42,734 bases of DNA from Catenovulum maritimum. Lineage in GTDB: Bacteria; Pseudomonadota; Gammaproteobacteria; Enterobacterales; Alteromonadaceae. Where the stretch lies: positions 1 through 42,734 of the forward strand of contig NZ_KQ130510.1 of NCBI RefSeq assembly GCF_001050375.1. Reading direction: 5' to 3'. The translations under genes and the position numbers were made by a program. Position 1 is the first letter of the stretch. Each line of letters begins with the position of its first letter. Below, in pieces: positions 26,753 to 36,193 of this stretch. The notes beneath the pieces were generated by a model, which had not been told where the DNA came from, ran no database searches, and worked only from the letters and a program-made list of their open reading frames with translations.

Positions 26753-27802
26753 TTATTTAATTATTCTGACGATACCATCTATTCTCAGCTGTTGTTTGAT
26801 TTCAGCTTTAACTTTTATCGCCATTTGTTCTGTGTAATCTGCTGCAACTGAAACTAATTGAAAATTCCCTGATTGCGTTATTTTGCACTGGTAACCTAAA
26901 TTAGCTAATTTAGTCGCTAATTCTTTTGCATTGGCTGGATTAGAAAACGCTGCAAGTTGAACTTTATAAAAAGTTTCATTGGTTTTCGTATTGGCTATCA
27001 CTTCAGTTTTCGGGGTAACAATTGGTTTAGATTCAACTTCAATCTTAGGTTTATTTGATTCGGCTGCTACAGGTAAGTTTAAATTACTCTGCTGAGTCTG
27101 GCTTTTCTGCGTTTGGGTTATGGCTTGAACCTGTGGTTTGTTTAGTATCTTGGTTTCTGTATTAACCACAGACTGATTTGCATTACTACGAATTCTTTTA
27201 TCTTGTGCAGAAGCTTGGCTTGAGCCTGTGAACCATGCAACTTTTTCTGTTTTGGCTTTTTTGGGGCTAGTAGATGAAAATTTGTATCTAAGACCTAAAT
27301 TAGCGGTTGTTACTGAGCCGATAAAGTCCATATTGTTCACTTTATCCATTCCCAAATTGACAGACCAGCTTGGTGTAAGTGACCATTCAATTTCTGCCGC
27401 TAAATTTAATCCAGTGGTGCCTCTTTCGTGTTCAATTCGGTTAACGCCCGTTATTTGTGCTAACGAAGTTGCAGCACCTAAATGGATATTTAAGTTGATA
27501 TTGTCAGTGAGCTCTAAAGGTAATTTATAGCCAAATTTTATTATGGGCAAGTCATGTGCTTGCTCAAAACCATCTTGGTCAATAAAGGCATATTGGCTGA
27601 TTTGACCATAGCTAAGGTAAACCCCGCCTAAGTCACTATTGAGATAACTCGCTTGAAGCCTATAACCGCTTTGCTTATTAAGTTGATTCGCTTGACTAGC
27701 ATAAACAGAAGTGGATATTTGATTTGAGCCTTCCGCCTGAACCAATTGAGTGGTTAAGCTCGAAATCAGTAGCGCTTGGCAAGTTATTTTTATTAGATCC
27801 AT
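26753..27802 (-). CDS. Outer-membrane beta-barrel protein with C-terminal SPOR domain
   Basis: A 349-residue envelope protein. A signal peptide (cleavage after VQA23) is followed by a small beta-barrel-like region (about 30-180, alternating strands such as LNIHLGAATSLAQI and NLGLRYKF). A low-complexity linker rich in Q, T, S, K and P (about 185-270) follows, and then a SPOR domain (about 278-349; FYKVQLAAFSNPANAKELATKL). SPOR domains bind denuded peptidoglycan, often at division sites. The combination of barrel and SPOR would tie outer membrane and cell wall. Barrel identity is inferred from the strand pattern; the SPOR domain is clear. Confidence 0.75.
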   Translation of the reverse strand: MDLIKITCQALLISSLTTQLVQAEGSNQISTSVYASQANQLNKQSGYRLQASYLNSDLGGVYLSYGQISQYAFIDQDGFEQAHDLPIIKFGYKLPLELTDNINLNIHLGAATSLAQITGVNRIEHERGTTGLNLAAEIEWSLTPSWSVNLGMDKVNNMDFIGSVTTANLGLRYKFSSTSPKKAKTEKVAWFTGSSQASAQDKRIRSNANQSVVNTETKILNKPQVQAITQTQKSQTQQSNLNLPVAAESNKPKIEVESKPIVTPKTEVIANTKTNETFYKVQLAAFSNPANAKELATKLANLGYQCKITQSGNFQLVSVAADYTEQMAIKVKAEIKQQLRIDGIVRIIK

Positions 27803-28017
27803 TTGATAACATCAATACTGTAAATTTCATTTAGTTTAATTCTTTTTTAACTTGAGTCAAAAAAACCTCATAGTTTAATTAACCACTCCTAACGCAACTG
27901 TAAAAATAATGGTGATTTCATCCTCTCGTTAAATTAGAAATGATCTAAACTTAATGGTAGTTTCATTATCAATGAGTACTTTGGTCTTACTTGTTTGTGA
28001 TAATTTGGGAGGTTTTG

Positions 28018-29013
28018 ATGACAAAAGCATATTTTGTTAATTACCTTGATAATATTCTGGCAGGTAAAATAGATGAAGCTAAGCAGGGTATAGGGTTAGG
28101 TGTAAATGGAAGCCTTAAACAGCTTACTGCTGGTGTCATTCAGTTTCAGCCTGTCGCCTCAACGAATCGAGCTTTGATTTTATCTTGTGGTGTGCATGGA
28201 GATGAAACAGCACCTATGGAGGTAATTCAGGTTTTGATTCGTAACTTGATCTGCAATCGAGTTGCGCTTAACTGCAATTTATTAATTATCTTTGCTAACT
28301 TAGATGCTGTTCAACAGCAAAAAAGGTTTTGCCAAGAAAATCTAAATCGATTATTTAAACTAGATGAAAGCAAGCTTGATAATTTAACACTTGAGGCTTC
28401 AAGAGCTAAGTTATTAATTGAATGTCTAGAAGAATTTAGTTCGTGCTACCCTAATTTCTATCATCTTGATTTACATTCTTCTATTTATGATTCGTATTTT
28501 CCGATCTTTACTATATTGCCTAAAATTATGAGTAGCGTTAAGGGTAATATGGGGAATGGGCGTTTGAGCTTAAGTTGTGATGCTTCAATACAATCGAATA
28601 GTCCTTCAAATACATTTAGTTATTATACTGCTAATCGATTTGGTGCTGTTTCTGCGACTGTTGAATTGGGCCAAAGCAAACCGTTTAAGCAAAATGATCT
28701 TACTCAATTTAATCAGTTTTACGCAGCGGTAACAGATTTTATTCAAGGGCTTGATTCAGCTACGCAGTTACCTTTTATTGTGGCAAAACATCAGTTTAAG
28801 GTGCACCAAGTGCTAATAAAGAAGACCAAACAATTTCGTTTTACAGCACAGTTGCCGATAGTTAATTTTACTCAATTTTCAGCTGGATACTGTGTCTCAA
28901 CTGACGGTGAAAATCAGCCTTATCATGTTGGCGATGAAAGTGAATATATATGCTTTGCCAACCCAGGAGTGCCCATTAATGCTAGAGCAGGCTTGATGTT
29001 AAAACAGCTTTGA
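28018..29013 (+). CDS. AstE/AspA-family zinc deacylase (succinylglutamate desuccinylase-like)
   Basis: A 331-residue zinc hydrolase of the succinylglutamate desuccinylase/aspartoacylase family. The zinc ligands appear in CGVHGDETAP (H-x-x-E) and DLHSS (H), and the catalytic glutamate in ATVELGQ. AstE removes succinate from N-succinylglutamate in the last step of the arginine succinyltransferase pathway. No other ast gene is nearby, so the exact substrate is open. The start ATG 28018 has a strong GGGAGG six bases upstream; an in-frame TTG at 27991 does not. Confidence 0.82.
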   Translation: MTKAYFVNYLDNILAGKIDEAKQGIGLGVNGSLKQLTAGVIQFQPVASTNRALILSCGVHGDETAPMEVIQVLIRNLICNRVALNCNLLIIFANLDAVQQQKRFCQENLNRLFKLDESKLDNLTLEASRAKLLIECLEEFSSCYPNFYHLDLHSSIYDSYFPIFTILPKIMSSVKGNMGNGRLSLSCDASIQSNSPSNTFSYYTANRFGAVSATVELGQSKPFKQNDLTQFNQFYAAVTDFIQGLDSATQLPFIVAKHQFKVHQVLIKKTKQFRFTAQLPIVNFTQFSAGYCVSTDGENQPYHVGDESEYICFANPGVPINARAGLMLKQL

Positions 29014-29018
29014 ATATA

Positions 29019-31400
29019 TTAATAGGACGATGTTTGAAGCCAGTCCTCTGCGCTTTTCGGCTCTGCTAAATAGTAGCCTTGGGAATAATCAAAGCCCATA
29101 GATTTTACTTTTTCATATAAAGCGGCTGAATCTACAAACTCGGCAACCGTTTTCATACCTAAATTTTGTGCTGACTCAATAATGGTTTGAACGACTAATT
29201 CTGCTTTTTTATCTATCAAAATACGCTGAATTAAACTGCCATCTACCTTTAATTTATTCGCTTGCAAATCGAGAATATGACCGAAATTAGAGTAGCCAGT
29301 TCCAAAGTCGTCAATGGCAATTTCTGAACCTAATGCCTGTAGGTTTTTAATGATGGCACTGAATTCTTTATGATTTTCAATTTCTTCTGTTTCAGTTATT
29401 TCAAAACCTACTTTGTCTGCTAATTGGCTTTGCTTTAACGTGGTGAGTAGGTTTTCAAACTGGTTGTTGGCAACATCTAGTTGACTTATATTGATAGATA
29501 CTAGAGTATTTTCTTCTCGAACAAACTCTAAAGCTCGATGAAAAACGATATGTGTTAATTTATGGTAGAGGCGAGATTGTTTGGCGACTTCTAAAAAAAA
29601 GAATGGACCTACGACATTACCCTTGGTATCAATTAAGCGAATTAAGGCTTCATAACAAGCTATCTTGCCCGTTTTATTGCAGATTATAGGTTGAAAATAA
29701 GCCGTTATCCGATTGTCATTGATGGCTTGTTTTAGTTTATGGTGCCATTCTAAATTTTGCTGTTTTTTCTTTTGTTCGATCTGATTGTCGTTGTGAGTGC
29801 TAATTGGTGAATTGTGTTTTTTGGCGAATAGCAAGGCAGAGTGTGCTTGATTGATTTTCTCTGCAGATACATGGTGACTAATGCCTGCAGTAAAAGTTAC
29901 ATTAATGGCAATTGTTTCTGGTAAAAATTCAACTTGTTCAACCATGAATAGTAAGTTTTCGATTTCTTTAGTTAGGGCTTCTAATGGCGTTCCGGCAGGC
30001 ACGATAAGTGCAAAATTATCACCCGAAATCCTGTATAAATTAAATGTGGCTTTAATGTTTTGTTGTAACCATAGACTGACATTACAAAGTAGTTGATCTC
30101 CAATATCGCTACCATAAAAGGCATTAACGGTTCTGAAATTATTGATGTCTAGCAGAACTAAGCAGCAACTTGATTGTTTTTTTAGGTCTTCCACTAACTT
30201 TGTTCGGTTGGGAAGTTTAGTTAGCGTATCTGTAAATTGTTGATGAATTATATTGTTTCTATGCCTTAATAAGACAATGAGTCCTAATGAAAAAACGAAA
30301 AACATAATGCCAAAAACTATAGAAAAGAACGATATTTTTGAGTGATGTTTTTGATAGAAACTACTGGGCTGATTTAACACTATTGCAGAGTTAAAAAAAT
30401 CATTAGATAAATCTACTTTAAGTTTTTCAGCCACTTGGTAATCTATCACTAGCCTTTTTTTTGTACTCAGGGGGATAGGATACTTGTTTTGTTCGCTTGC
30501 ACCTTTAAGGATATTAATCGCTAAGTTAGCTGCACCTTCACCATATACAGCCTCTAAGTGGTAACCTGCAAGTGCACCGATTTCAAAGTTACCATTTAGA
30601 ACAATGATAGGGTATCTTGGTCTTAAAACACTTAACAGTTGATGTATGTTTACTAAAATATCATCGTCATCTTTAATTGCGCCGACAGAACCGATAATGA
30701 CGGGGAGATTCTGATACTCATCAAGCACTGCTAACAGGCTACCTAGTCGTTGTATGCTAATGTGCGTAATTTTAGAGTGGTTAATATGTTGACTGTTGTA
30801 ACGTTGAACCGCTGCTGAATTGACCTGATCAGTGACTGAATCATCCCCAATTAATAAAATGTCTTTTGCTTTAGGTGAGATTAGGTTTATTAGTTGGATA
30901 CTTTGTTTTATTCCTTGCTTCTCAATGACGCCTGTCGTTTTATTATGTTTTGCTTGAACAATAATTTGCTCATTATTTACACCGGAAAAGACCACGGGAA
31001 TATCTTTAATAAAATCAATTTCATTCTTTACGATAATTTCTGCAGCGTAATCATCCGTTAAATAAATTAAATCGGGCAAATGATTAGCGTACTTCTCTTC
31101 TAAGTATTGAATGATACGTAAGGAAAGCTCAGGAGTTGGCGTAATTTTTTTCGTATTTAGATATTCGGTAGAATAATTAAATTGAATATCGGGTCGTGCT
31201 TTAGCTAACCCAGATTTAAAAGAATCAAATTGATTTTTTGTCCAAGGAAAATCTTCATGGTATGAATGGATGGATAGAATTTCTATGTTTTCTTGAGTAA
31301 GTACTTGGAACGTGAAACAGAGTGATAATATCGTGGCTTTAGACAGATTAACTAGGATTGATTGCCCCGAATTGATTAACAAACCTAACTGTCTAAACAT
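29019..31400 (-). CDS. Membrane c-di-GMP phosphodiesterase: ABC-binding-like sensor, degenerate GGDEF, EAL
   Basis: A 793-residue signalling protein. After an N-terminal hydrophobic segment, about 40-320 looks like the PF04392-type periplasmic binding domain (LSIHSYHEDFPWTKNQ, IPVVFSGVNNE, DILLIGDDSVTD). A membrane helix (about 357-380) leads to a GGDEF domain whose active-site motif reads SGDNF, so it is unlikely to make c-di-GMP. The EAL domain (about 550-790) keeps YEALIRL, NISQLD, EITETEE and DDFGTGYSN, but has AEFVD where AEGVE is usual. Phosphodiesterase activity is therefore likely, with the degenerate GGDEF perhaps a GTP-sensing domain. Its stop lies 6 bases from the stop of the convergent deacylase gene. 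Confidence 0.83.
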   Translation of the reverse strand: MFRQLGLLINSGQSILVNLSKATILSLCFTFQVLTQENIEILSIHSYHEDFPWTKNQFDSFKSGLAKARPDIQFNYSTEYLNTKKITPTPELSLRIIQYLEEKYANHLPDLIYLTDDYAAEIIVKNEIDFIKDIPVVFSGVNNEQIIVQAKHNKTTGVIEKQGIKQSIQLINLISPKAKDILLIGDDSVTDQVNSAAVQRYNSQHINHSKITHISIQRLGSLLAVLDEYQNLPVIIGSVGAIKDDDDILVNIHQLLSVLRPRYPIIVLNGNFEIGALAGYHLEAVYGEGAANLAINILKGASEQNKYPIPLSTKKRLVIDYQVAEKLKVDLSNDFFNSAIVLNQPSSFYQKHHSKISFFSIVFGIMFFVFSLGLIVLLRHRNNIIHQQFTDTLTKLPNRTKLVEDLKKQSSCCLVLLDINNFRTVNAFYGSDIGDQLLCNVSLWLQQNIKATFNLYRISGDNFALIVPAGTPLEALTKEIENLLFMVEQVEFLPETIAINVTFTAGISHHVSAEKINQAHSALLFAKKHNSPISTHNDNQIEQKKKQQNLEWHHKLKQAINDNRITAYFQPIICNKTGKIACYEALIRLIDTKGNVVGPFFFLEVAKQSRLYHKLTHIVFHRALEFVREENTLVSINISQLDVANNQFENLLTTLKQSQLADKVGFEITETEEIENHKEFSAIIKNLQALGSEIAIDDFGTGYSNFGHILDLQANKLKVDGSLIQRILIDKKAELVVQTIIESAQNLGMKTVAEFVDSAALYEKVKSMGFDYSQGYYLAEPKSAEDWLQTSSY

Positions 31401-31525
31401 ATTAAAATAAAGTACATTTTTAAACCATGTTTAATGTATAACACATAGTTTGTAAAACAGTTAGTTAGAAATAGTTTGTTCTATTGGATCTATTGCCGTT
31501 AAATTAATTTTGGTTTATTACCAAC

Positions 31526-32047
31526 TTATTTAGGCTCTCTACTTATTTGTCGCTTTTTCCAATTATTCGCAACAGACATTCGCCAGATTAAAGAAATACC
31601 AATATAGCCTAATAGAGAAAATGTTACTGCGGCTATACCACAGCCTGTCAGCAATGCTGGACCAATAGTCGCCATGCTTTCAGTTAAAAATTGCCAACTC
31701 AATTCAAATTGGAAATTTTGCTGTTCTTGTCCTAAAACAAAAGAGCCTAGTAAATAACAAGCATAAAAAATAGGCGGGATAGTAAAAGGATTCGTTATCC
31801 AAACAATGGCGACAGAAAGCGGTAAATTGGCTCTAAAAATAATAGCCCCTGCTGCTGAAAGCCACATTTGAAATGGAACGGGTATAAAAGCATTAAACAA
31901 ACCAAGCGCAAAAGCGGTTGTTACAGAATGACGATTAAGGTGCCATAAATTTGGATCATGTAACAAGTTGCCAAATATTTTTAATGATTTTTGATTTTTA
32001 ATGGTTTGGTGATCAGGTAAAAATCGCTGTATAAATTTTTTAGGCAT
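31526..32047 (-). CDS. DUF2062 membrane protein
   Basis: A 173-residue protein with the DUF2062 signature (VTTAFALGLFNAFIPVPFQM, ANLPLSVAIVWITNP) and two to three membrane helices: about 42-60, 88-105 and 130-155. Members of this family sit in the inner membrane and their function is unknown. It lies divergently from comEC across 32 bases, a pairing seen in related gammaproteobacteria. Confidence 0.85.
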   Translation of the reverse strand: MPKKFIQRFLPDHQTIKNQKSLKIFGNLLHDPNLWHLNRHSVTTAFALGLFNAFIPVPFQMWLSAAGAIIFRANLPLSVAIVWITNPFTIPPIFYACYLLGSFVLGQEQQNFQFELSWQFLTESMATIGPALLTGCGIAAVTFSLLGYIGISLIWRMSVANNWKKRQISREPK

Positions 32048-32079
32048 ACAGTCTTAACTACTCTCTAAAAGGTTGACAC

Positions 32080-34392
32080 ATGGAAGCGTGTTTAATTTGG
32101 TTCATTCTTGGTAACTTAACTGCTAGTCAGTTTCCTAAGTTAATTAGTTTTGATGAACTAATAATGACAACTGCTTTAATGTTTTTAGCAATATTCTTCA
32201 AGCGCTTCCAAGCAGCTTGTTTTGCGCTGGGGTTTAACCTTTTATTTGCAGTTGTGCTGTTAACTATTTCAATACCAAGCAAGCATTTTAATTTGGGGAG
32301 TGACATTAGCATATCTGGACAAATCATCACACTAGTAAAGCAAGAAAAAAATAAAATTCGCTTCGATCTTGAAGTCGATTGCATATCAGTTAAAGCTCAG
32401 CAGAAAGATTTTATATGCGATACAAGCTTTTTGCTGAATCCCAAAGTACGTCTCGTTTGGTATTACCCTAAAACACAGCTTAGTTTGGGTAACCGAGTTC
32501 AGCTAAGCGTTAAGCTTAAAGAGTTGACTGGTTTGCACAATCAGGCGGGTTTTAATTACCAAAAATGGTTATTCTCTAAAAATTACCTGGCAACTGGCTA
32601 TATTAAACAGCTACTAAAAGTAGAGGATATTCCCAATAGTCGAGCAAATTACTTCAGTCGGTTTTTAGCTGAGTACGAGTCATACCCACATAAAGGTTTT
32701 ATGCTTGGGCTTTTACTCGGCAACCGAGATTATATTTCTGCGCCAGAGTGGCAGGTCTTAACTCGAACGGGGACAGGGCATTTATTAGCCATATCCGGTT
32801 TGCACTTAGGTTTGGTCTTTGGTTGGAGTTGGTTAGTTTTTAAGGTAATGGTTAGGCCGCTATCGCTATTGTTAAAGATCAATTTAGAATCTAGCTTACT
32901 GCTATTAGCGCTTTCTTCAACTTGGTTTTTTGCTTATTTTACTGGGTTAGCGACCCCTAGTATCAGGGCCGGCATATTTATCTCTATTTTTGTTGTATCG
33001 ATTTATTTAAAGCTTAATTTGAGTTGGCGATTAAAATATTTTCTTGCCATGGCTATGATTTTAACCATAGATCCGTTAGCCAGCTTGAGTATTTCTTTTT
33101 GGTTATCTTTTTATGCAGCTGCAGTTGTTTTGGGTCTAGTGTGGTTTTTGCGGCAATGGCAGTTTAAATCGACTGGATTAGTTCGCTACTTATATTATTT
33201 CTTAATTTTCCAAGCAGTTTTATTTATAACTTTACTACCGGTACAAATCGCTTTTTTTTCGCATATACCTCTGGTTAGTTTTTTTGCTAACACAATCGCA
33301 ATTCCAGCTGTGAGTTTTATTATTCTCCCCGTTCTTTTATTAAGTGCTTTGTGCTTGAGTTTGTCGAGTTATTTATCTATTTTTCTGGCGGATATCGCTA
33401 GCTATGTTTTAACTATTCTCTATCAATATCTATCTTGGCTTAGCCACATTAAATGGGCTTATGTAGCTGTGCCAAACAACTTTATATTTGAAATTTCTGT
33501 CGTTTTATTAGTGCTTTTATTGTTTGTAATTGCTTACATACTTAATTCGAATCGTAAGGTTTTTGTGAGCATCTTGGTGGGGTATAGCTCAATTTTTTTA
33601 GTCTATGTTCTGGGCGAAAAACCAACTTGGCAAATTGATGTAATGGACGTTGGTCAGGGGCTGGCTATTGTCATTAGCCATAATGGTCAAGCTGTTGTAT
33701 ACGATACTGGTGATGCATTTAATACAGGCTTTAATTTATTTGAAGCGGCGGTTGAACCTAGTTTAAAAGCTCAAGGGTTAAAATTGGTTGCTGTGATTAC
33801 CAGTCATGCAGATAAAGACCATGCTGGGGGGCTTGAATATATTCAAGCCAATTATCCTAGTACGAAAATTTGGTTCCCTGAACAGCACTGTCAAAATCTG
33901 GAGCAAAATTTAATAGGCTTATCATGGCAAGTTTTATGGCCTACCGCACAAGCTTTGCTAAATAAAAATCAAATCTCAAAAAATAACCTATCTTGCGTTT
34001 TAAGGGTCTCTAAATTCGGTAAAAGTGTTTTGTTAACGGGCGACATTGAAGCGGATACTGAAGCCAAGTTGGTTAACTTGCACTCTGACGAATTAATTTC
34101 AAATGCCTTCCTAGTGCCACATCATGGGAGTAAAACCTCAAGCCAGCAATTGTTTATTGACTCAATTTCGCCTACCTATGCCATTATTAGTCGAGGTAAG
34201 GATAATCGCTTTGGTCATCCACATTTGAGCGTGGTAGAAAAGTTAAATGCGAGCGAAATTCGAATACTAGATACAGCCGTTCATGGCCAAATACGCTTTC
34301 AATTTACCGCTAAGCAAGCCCCTAAACTGAGCTATTATAACCAGTCTGCTTTTATTCCTTGGCATAGTAAAATTTTTAGGGGTGATCTTTAA
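32080..34392 (+). CDS. comEC: ComEC/Rec2 DNA-uptake channel
   Basis: A 770-residue inner-membrane protein that carries single-stranded DNA into the cytoplasm during transformation. In order: N-terminal membrane helices and an OB-like DUF4131 region (about 1-170), the Competence domain with many helices (about 195-500; RTGTGHLLAISGLHLGLVFG is characteristic), and a C-terminal metallo-beta-lactamase domain (about 515-750; DVMDVGQGLAIV, TSHADKDHAGG, LLTGDIE, VPHHGSKTSS) with its metal ligands intact. The gene is full length. It is 47 bases upstream of msbA, the usual gammaproteobacterial order. Confidence 0.93.
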   Translation: MEACLIWFILGNLTASQFPKLISFDELIMTTALMFLAIFFKRFQAACFALGFNLLFAVVLLTISIPSKHFNLGSDISISGQIITLVKQEKNKIRFDLEVDCISVKAQQKDFICDTSFLLNPKVRLVWYYPKTQLSLGNRVQLSVKLKELTGLHNQAGFNYQKWLFSKNYLATGYIKQLLKVEDIPNSRANYFSRFLAEYESYPHKGFMLGLLLGNRDYISAPEWQVLTRTGTGHLLAISGLHLGLVFGWSWLVFKVMVRPLSLLLKINLESSLLLLALSSTWFFAYFTGLATPSIRAGIFISIFVVSIYLKLNLSWRLKYFLAMAMILTIDPLASLSISFWLSFYAAAVVLGLVWFLRQWQFKSTGLVRYLYYFLIFQAVLFITLLPVQIAFFSHIPLVSFFANTIAIPAVSFIILPVLLLSALCLSLSSYLSIFLADIASYVLTILYQYLSWLSHIKWAYVAVPNNFIFEISVVLLVLLLFVIAYILNSNRKVFVSILVGYSSIFLVYVLGEKPTWQIDVMDVGQGLAIVISHNGQAVVYDTGDAFNTGFNLFEAAVEPSLKAQGLKLVAVITSHADKDHAGGLEYIQANYPSTKIWFPEQHCQNLEQNLIGLSWQVLWPTAQALLNKNQISKNNLSCVLRVSKFGKSVLLTGDIEADTEAKLVNLHSDELISNAFLVPHHGSKTSSQQLFIDSISPTYAIISRGKDNRFGHPHLSVVEKLNASEIRILDTAVHGQIRFQFTAKQAPKLSYYNQSAFIPWHSKIFRGDL

Positions 34393-34439
34393 ATTTAGAG
34401 CGATTAGAATAGCGCCATCTTCTTACAGTAGTTAGCATA

Positions 34440-36191
34440 ATGACAAACACTCAAAAATCATCTTCAGATCCTGTTTTTCTTCGTTTACTAGGCTATGTTA
34501 AGCATTATCGTATCGGCTTTATTGCCGCTATTTTAGGTATGATTGCTTATTCCTCGATTGATATTTTCTTTTATTCACAAATTCAAACCTTTATCGATAA
34601 TGGATTGGTGGACAAAGATTATGAGCTCATTTACATGATGGGTATCGCTGTGCCTTTTGTCTTTTTGGCTCGAGGCATTGCTAATTTTATCGCTACTTAT
34701 AGTCTAAATTGGGTTGGAACCCGAGTCGTTGCTAGATTAAGGCAAGATGTATTTACCCATATGATGAAACTCCCCGTTCCATTTCATGACGAAAACTCAA
34801 CGGGAGATTTAATTTCTAAAATCACCTACGACATAGCTCAAGTTCAGCAAGCTTCAAGTAAGGCATTAATGACCTTGGTTAGAGAAGGTGCTTTTGTCAT
34901 TGGTTTAGTTGCTTACATGTTTTACTTAAGTTGGCAATTGTCGGCTATTTTCTTATTAATAGGGCCTCTAGTTGCTGTCATAGTTACCTTTGTTAGCAAG
35001 CGTTTTAGAATGGTTAGTAAGAAGTTGCAGCAAGCTGCTGGTGGGGTTACAACCGTATCCGAGCAAATGCTGAATGGGCATAAAGTTGTCGTAATGAACA
35101 ATGCTCAGCAGACTGAGTTTGAAAAGTTTTCTGAAGTAAATAACCTTAGTCGCCAACAGCAAATGAAAATGGTTAGTACAACTGCGGTAAGTGTTTCGGT
35201 TATTCAAATTATAGCCTCGCTAGCTTTATCAGTGGTGCTCATTATTGCAAGTAACCCTGAATTTATGGAGACATTAACTGCAGGTACTTTCACAACTATT
35301 ATCACCTTTATGATGACTTTGCTTAGACCACTTAAGTTATTAACGACAGTGAATAGCGAATTTCAACGAGGGATGGCGGCTTGTGCAAGTGTGTTTGAAT
35401 TGTTGGATGAGAAAACCGAAAAAGACAAAGGGAAATTAGAAGTTGAGCGAGTTGCAGGTGAAATAAAGTTTGATAACTTAACTTTTACTTATGCAACTAA
35501 GGATGAGCCAGCGTTAAACTCGGTAAATCTACATATACCAGCAGGCAAAACTTTTGCTCTCGTCGGTCAATCAGGTAGTGGTAAATCGACAATCGTCAGC
35601 TTATTAACTCGTTTTTATGATTATCAATCTGGGGTGATTGAAATCGATGGTCATAAAATTACCGATTACAGTTTAAGCTCATTAAGAGATCAGTTTGCTT
35701 TGGTTTCTCAGCAAGTTATTTTGTTTAATGACACGATTGCCAATAATATAGCATACGGTATCGATGGAGTAACACGGGAGCAAGTGGAGCAAGCGGCTGA
35801 TGCTGCTTATGTAACTGAGTTCACTAACGGTTTACCCGAAGGGTTAGATACTGAGATTGGTGAAAACGGTGTCAGTTTATCTGGTGGACAAAGACAAAGA
35901 GTGACGATTGCTCGAGCTATCTTGAAAAATGCACCTATATTAATTTTAGATGAAGCGACTTCAGCTTTAGATACAGAATCGGAACGCCGTATCCAAATGG
36001 CATTAGATGAACTCAGTGAAAATCGCACTGTTATCGTAATTGCGCATAGGCTTTCTACTATTGAAAATGCAGATTCAATTGTGGTGATGAGCCAAGGTAA
36101 AATTGTTGAGCAAGGTAGCCATGCTGAGTTGTTACAAAAACAAGGGTTTTACCATCAAATACATAGCTTACAATTTTCAACAGAGGTTTAA
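34440..36191 (+). CDS. msbA: Lipid A flippase MsbA (ABC exporter)
   Basis: A 583-residue half-transporter that flips lipid A-core across the inner membrane as a homodimer. Six membrane helices (about 20-310) precede an ATPase domain with Walker A GQSGSGKST (about 377-385), Q-loop SQQ, signature LSGGQRQR, Walker B ILILDEATSALD and the switch histidine in IAHRLST. Length is the family's usual one. Its stop codon is 2 bases before the lpxK start, so msbA and lpxK form one operon as in E. coli. Confidence 0.95.
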   Translation: MTNTQKSSSDPVFLRLLGYVKHYRIGFIAAILGMIAYSSIDIFFYSQIQTFIDNGLVDKDYELIYMMGIAVPFVFLARGIANFIATYSLNWVGTRVVARLRQDVFTHMMKLPVPFHDENSTGDLISKITYDIAQVQQASSKALMTLVREGAFVIGLVAYMFYLSWQLSAIFLLIGPLVAVIVTFVSKRFRMVSKKLQQAAGGVTTVSEQMLNGHKVVVMNNAQQTEFEKFSEVNNLSRQQQMKMVSTTAVSVSVIQIIASLALSVVLIIASNPEFMETLTAGTFTTIITFMMTLLRPLKLLTTVNSEFQRGMAACASVFELLDEKTEKDKGKLEVERVAGEIKFDNLTFTYATKDEPALNSVNLHIPAGKTFALVGQSGSGKSTIVSLLTRFYDYQSGVIEIDGHKITDYSLSSLRDQFALVSQQVILFNDTIANNIAYGIDGVTREQVEQAADAAYVTEFTNGLPEGLDTEIGENGVSLSGGQRQRVTIARAILKNAPILILDEATSALDTESERRIQMALDELSENRTVIVIAHRLSTIENADSIVVMSQGKIVEQGSHAELLQKQGFYHQIHSLQFSTEV

Positions 36192-36193
36192 AC

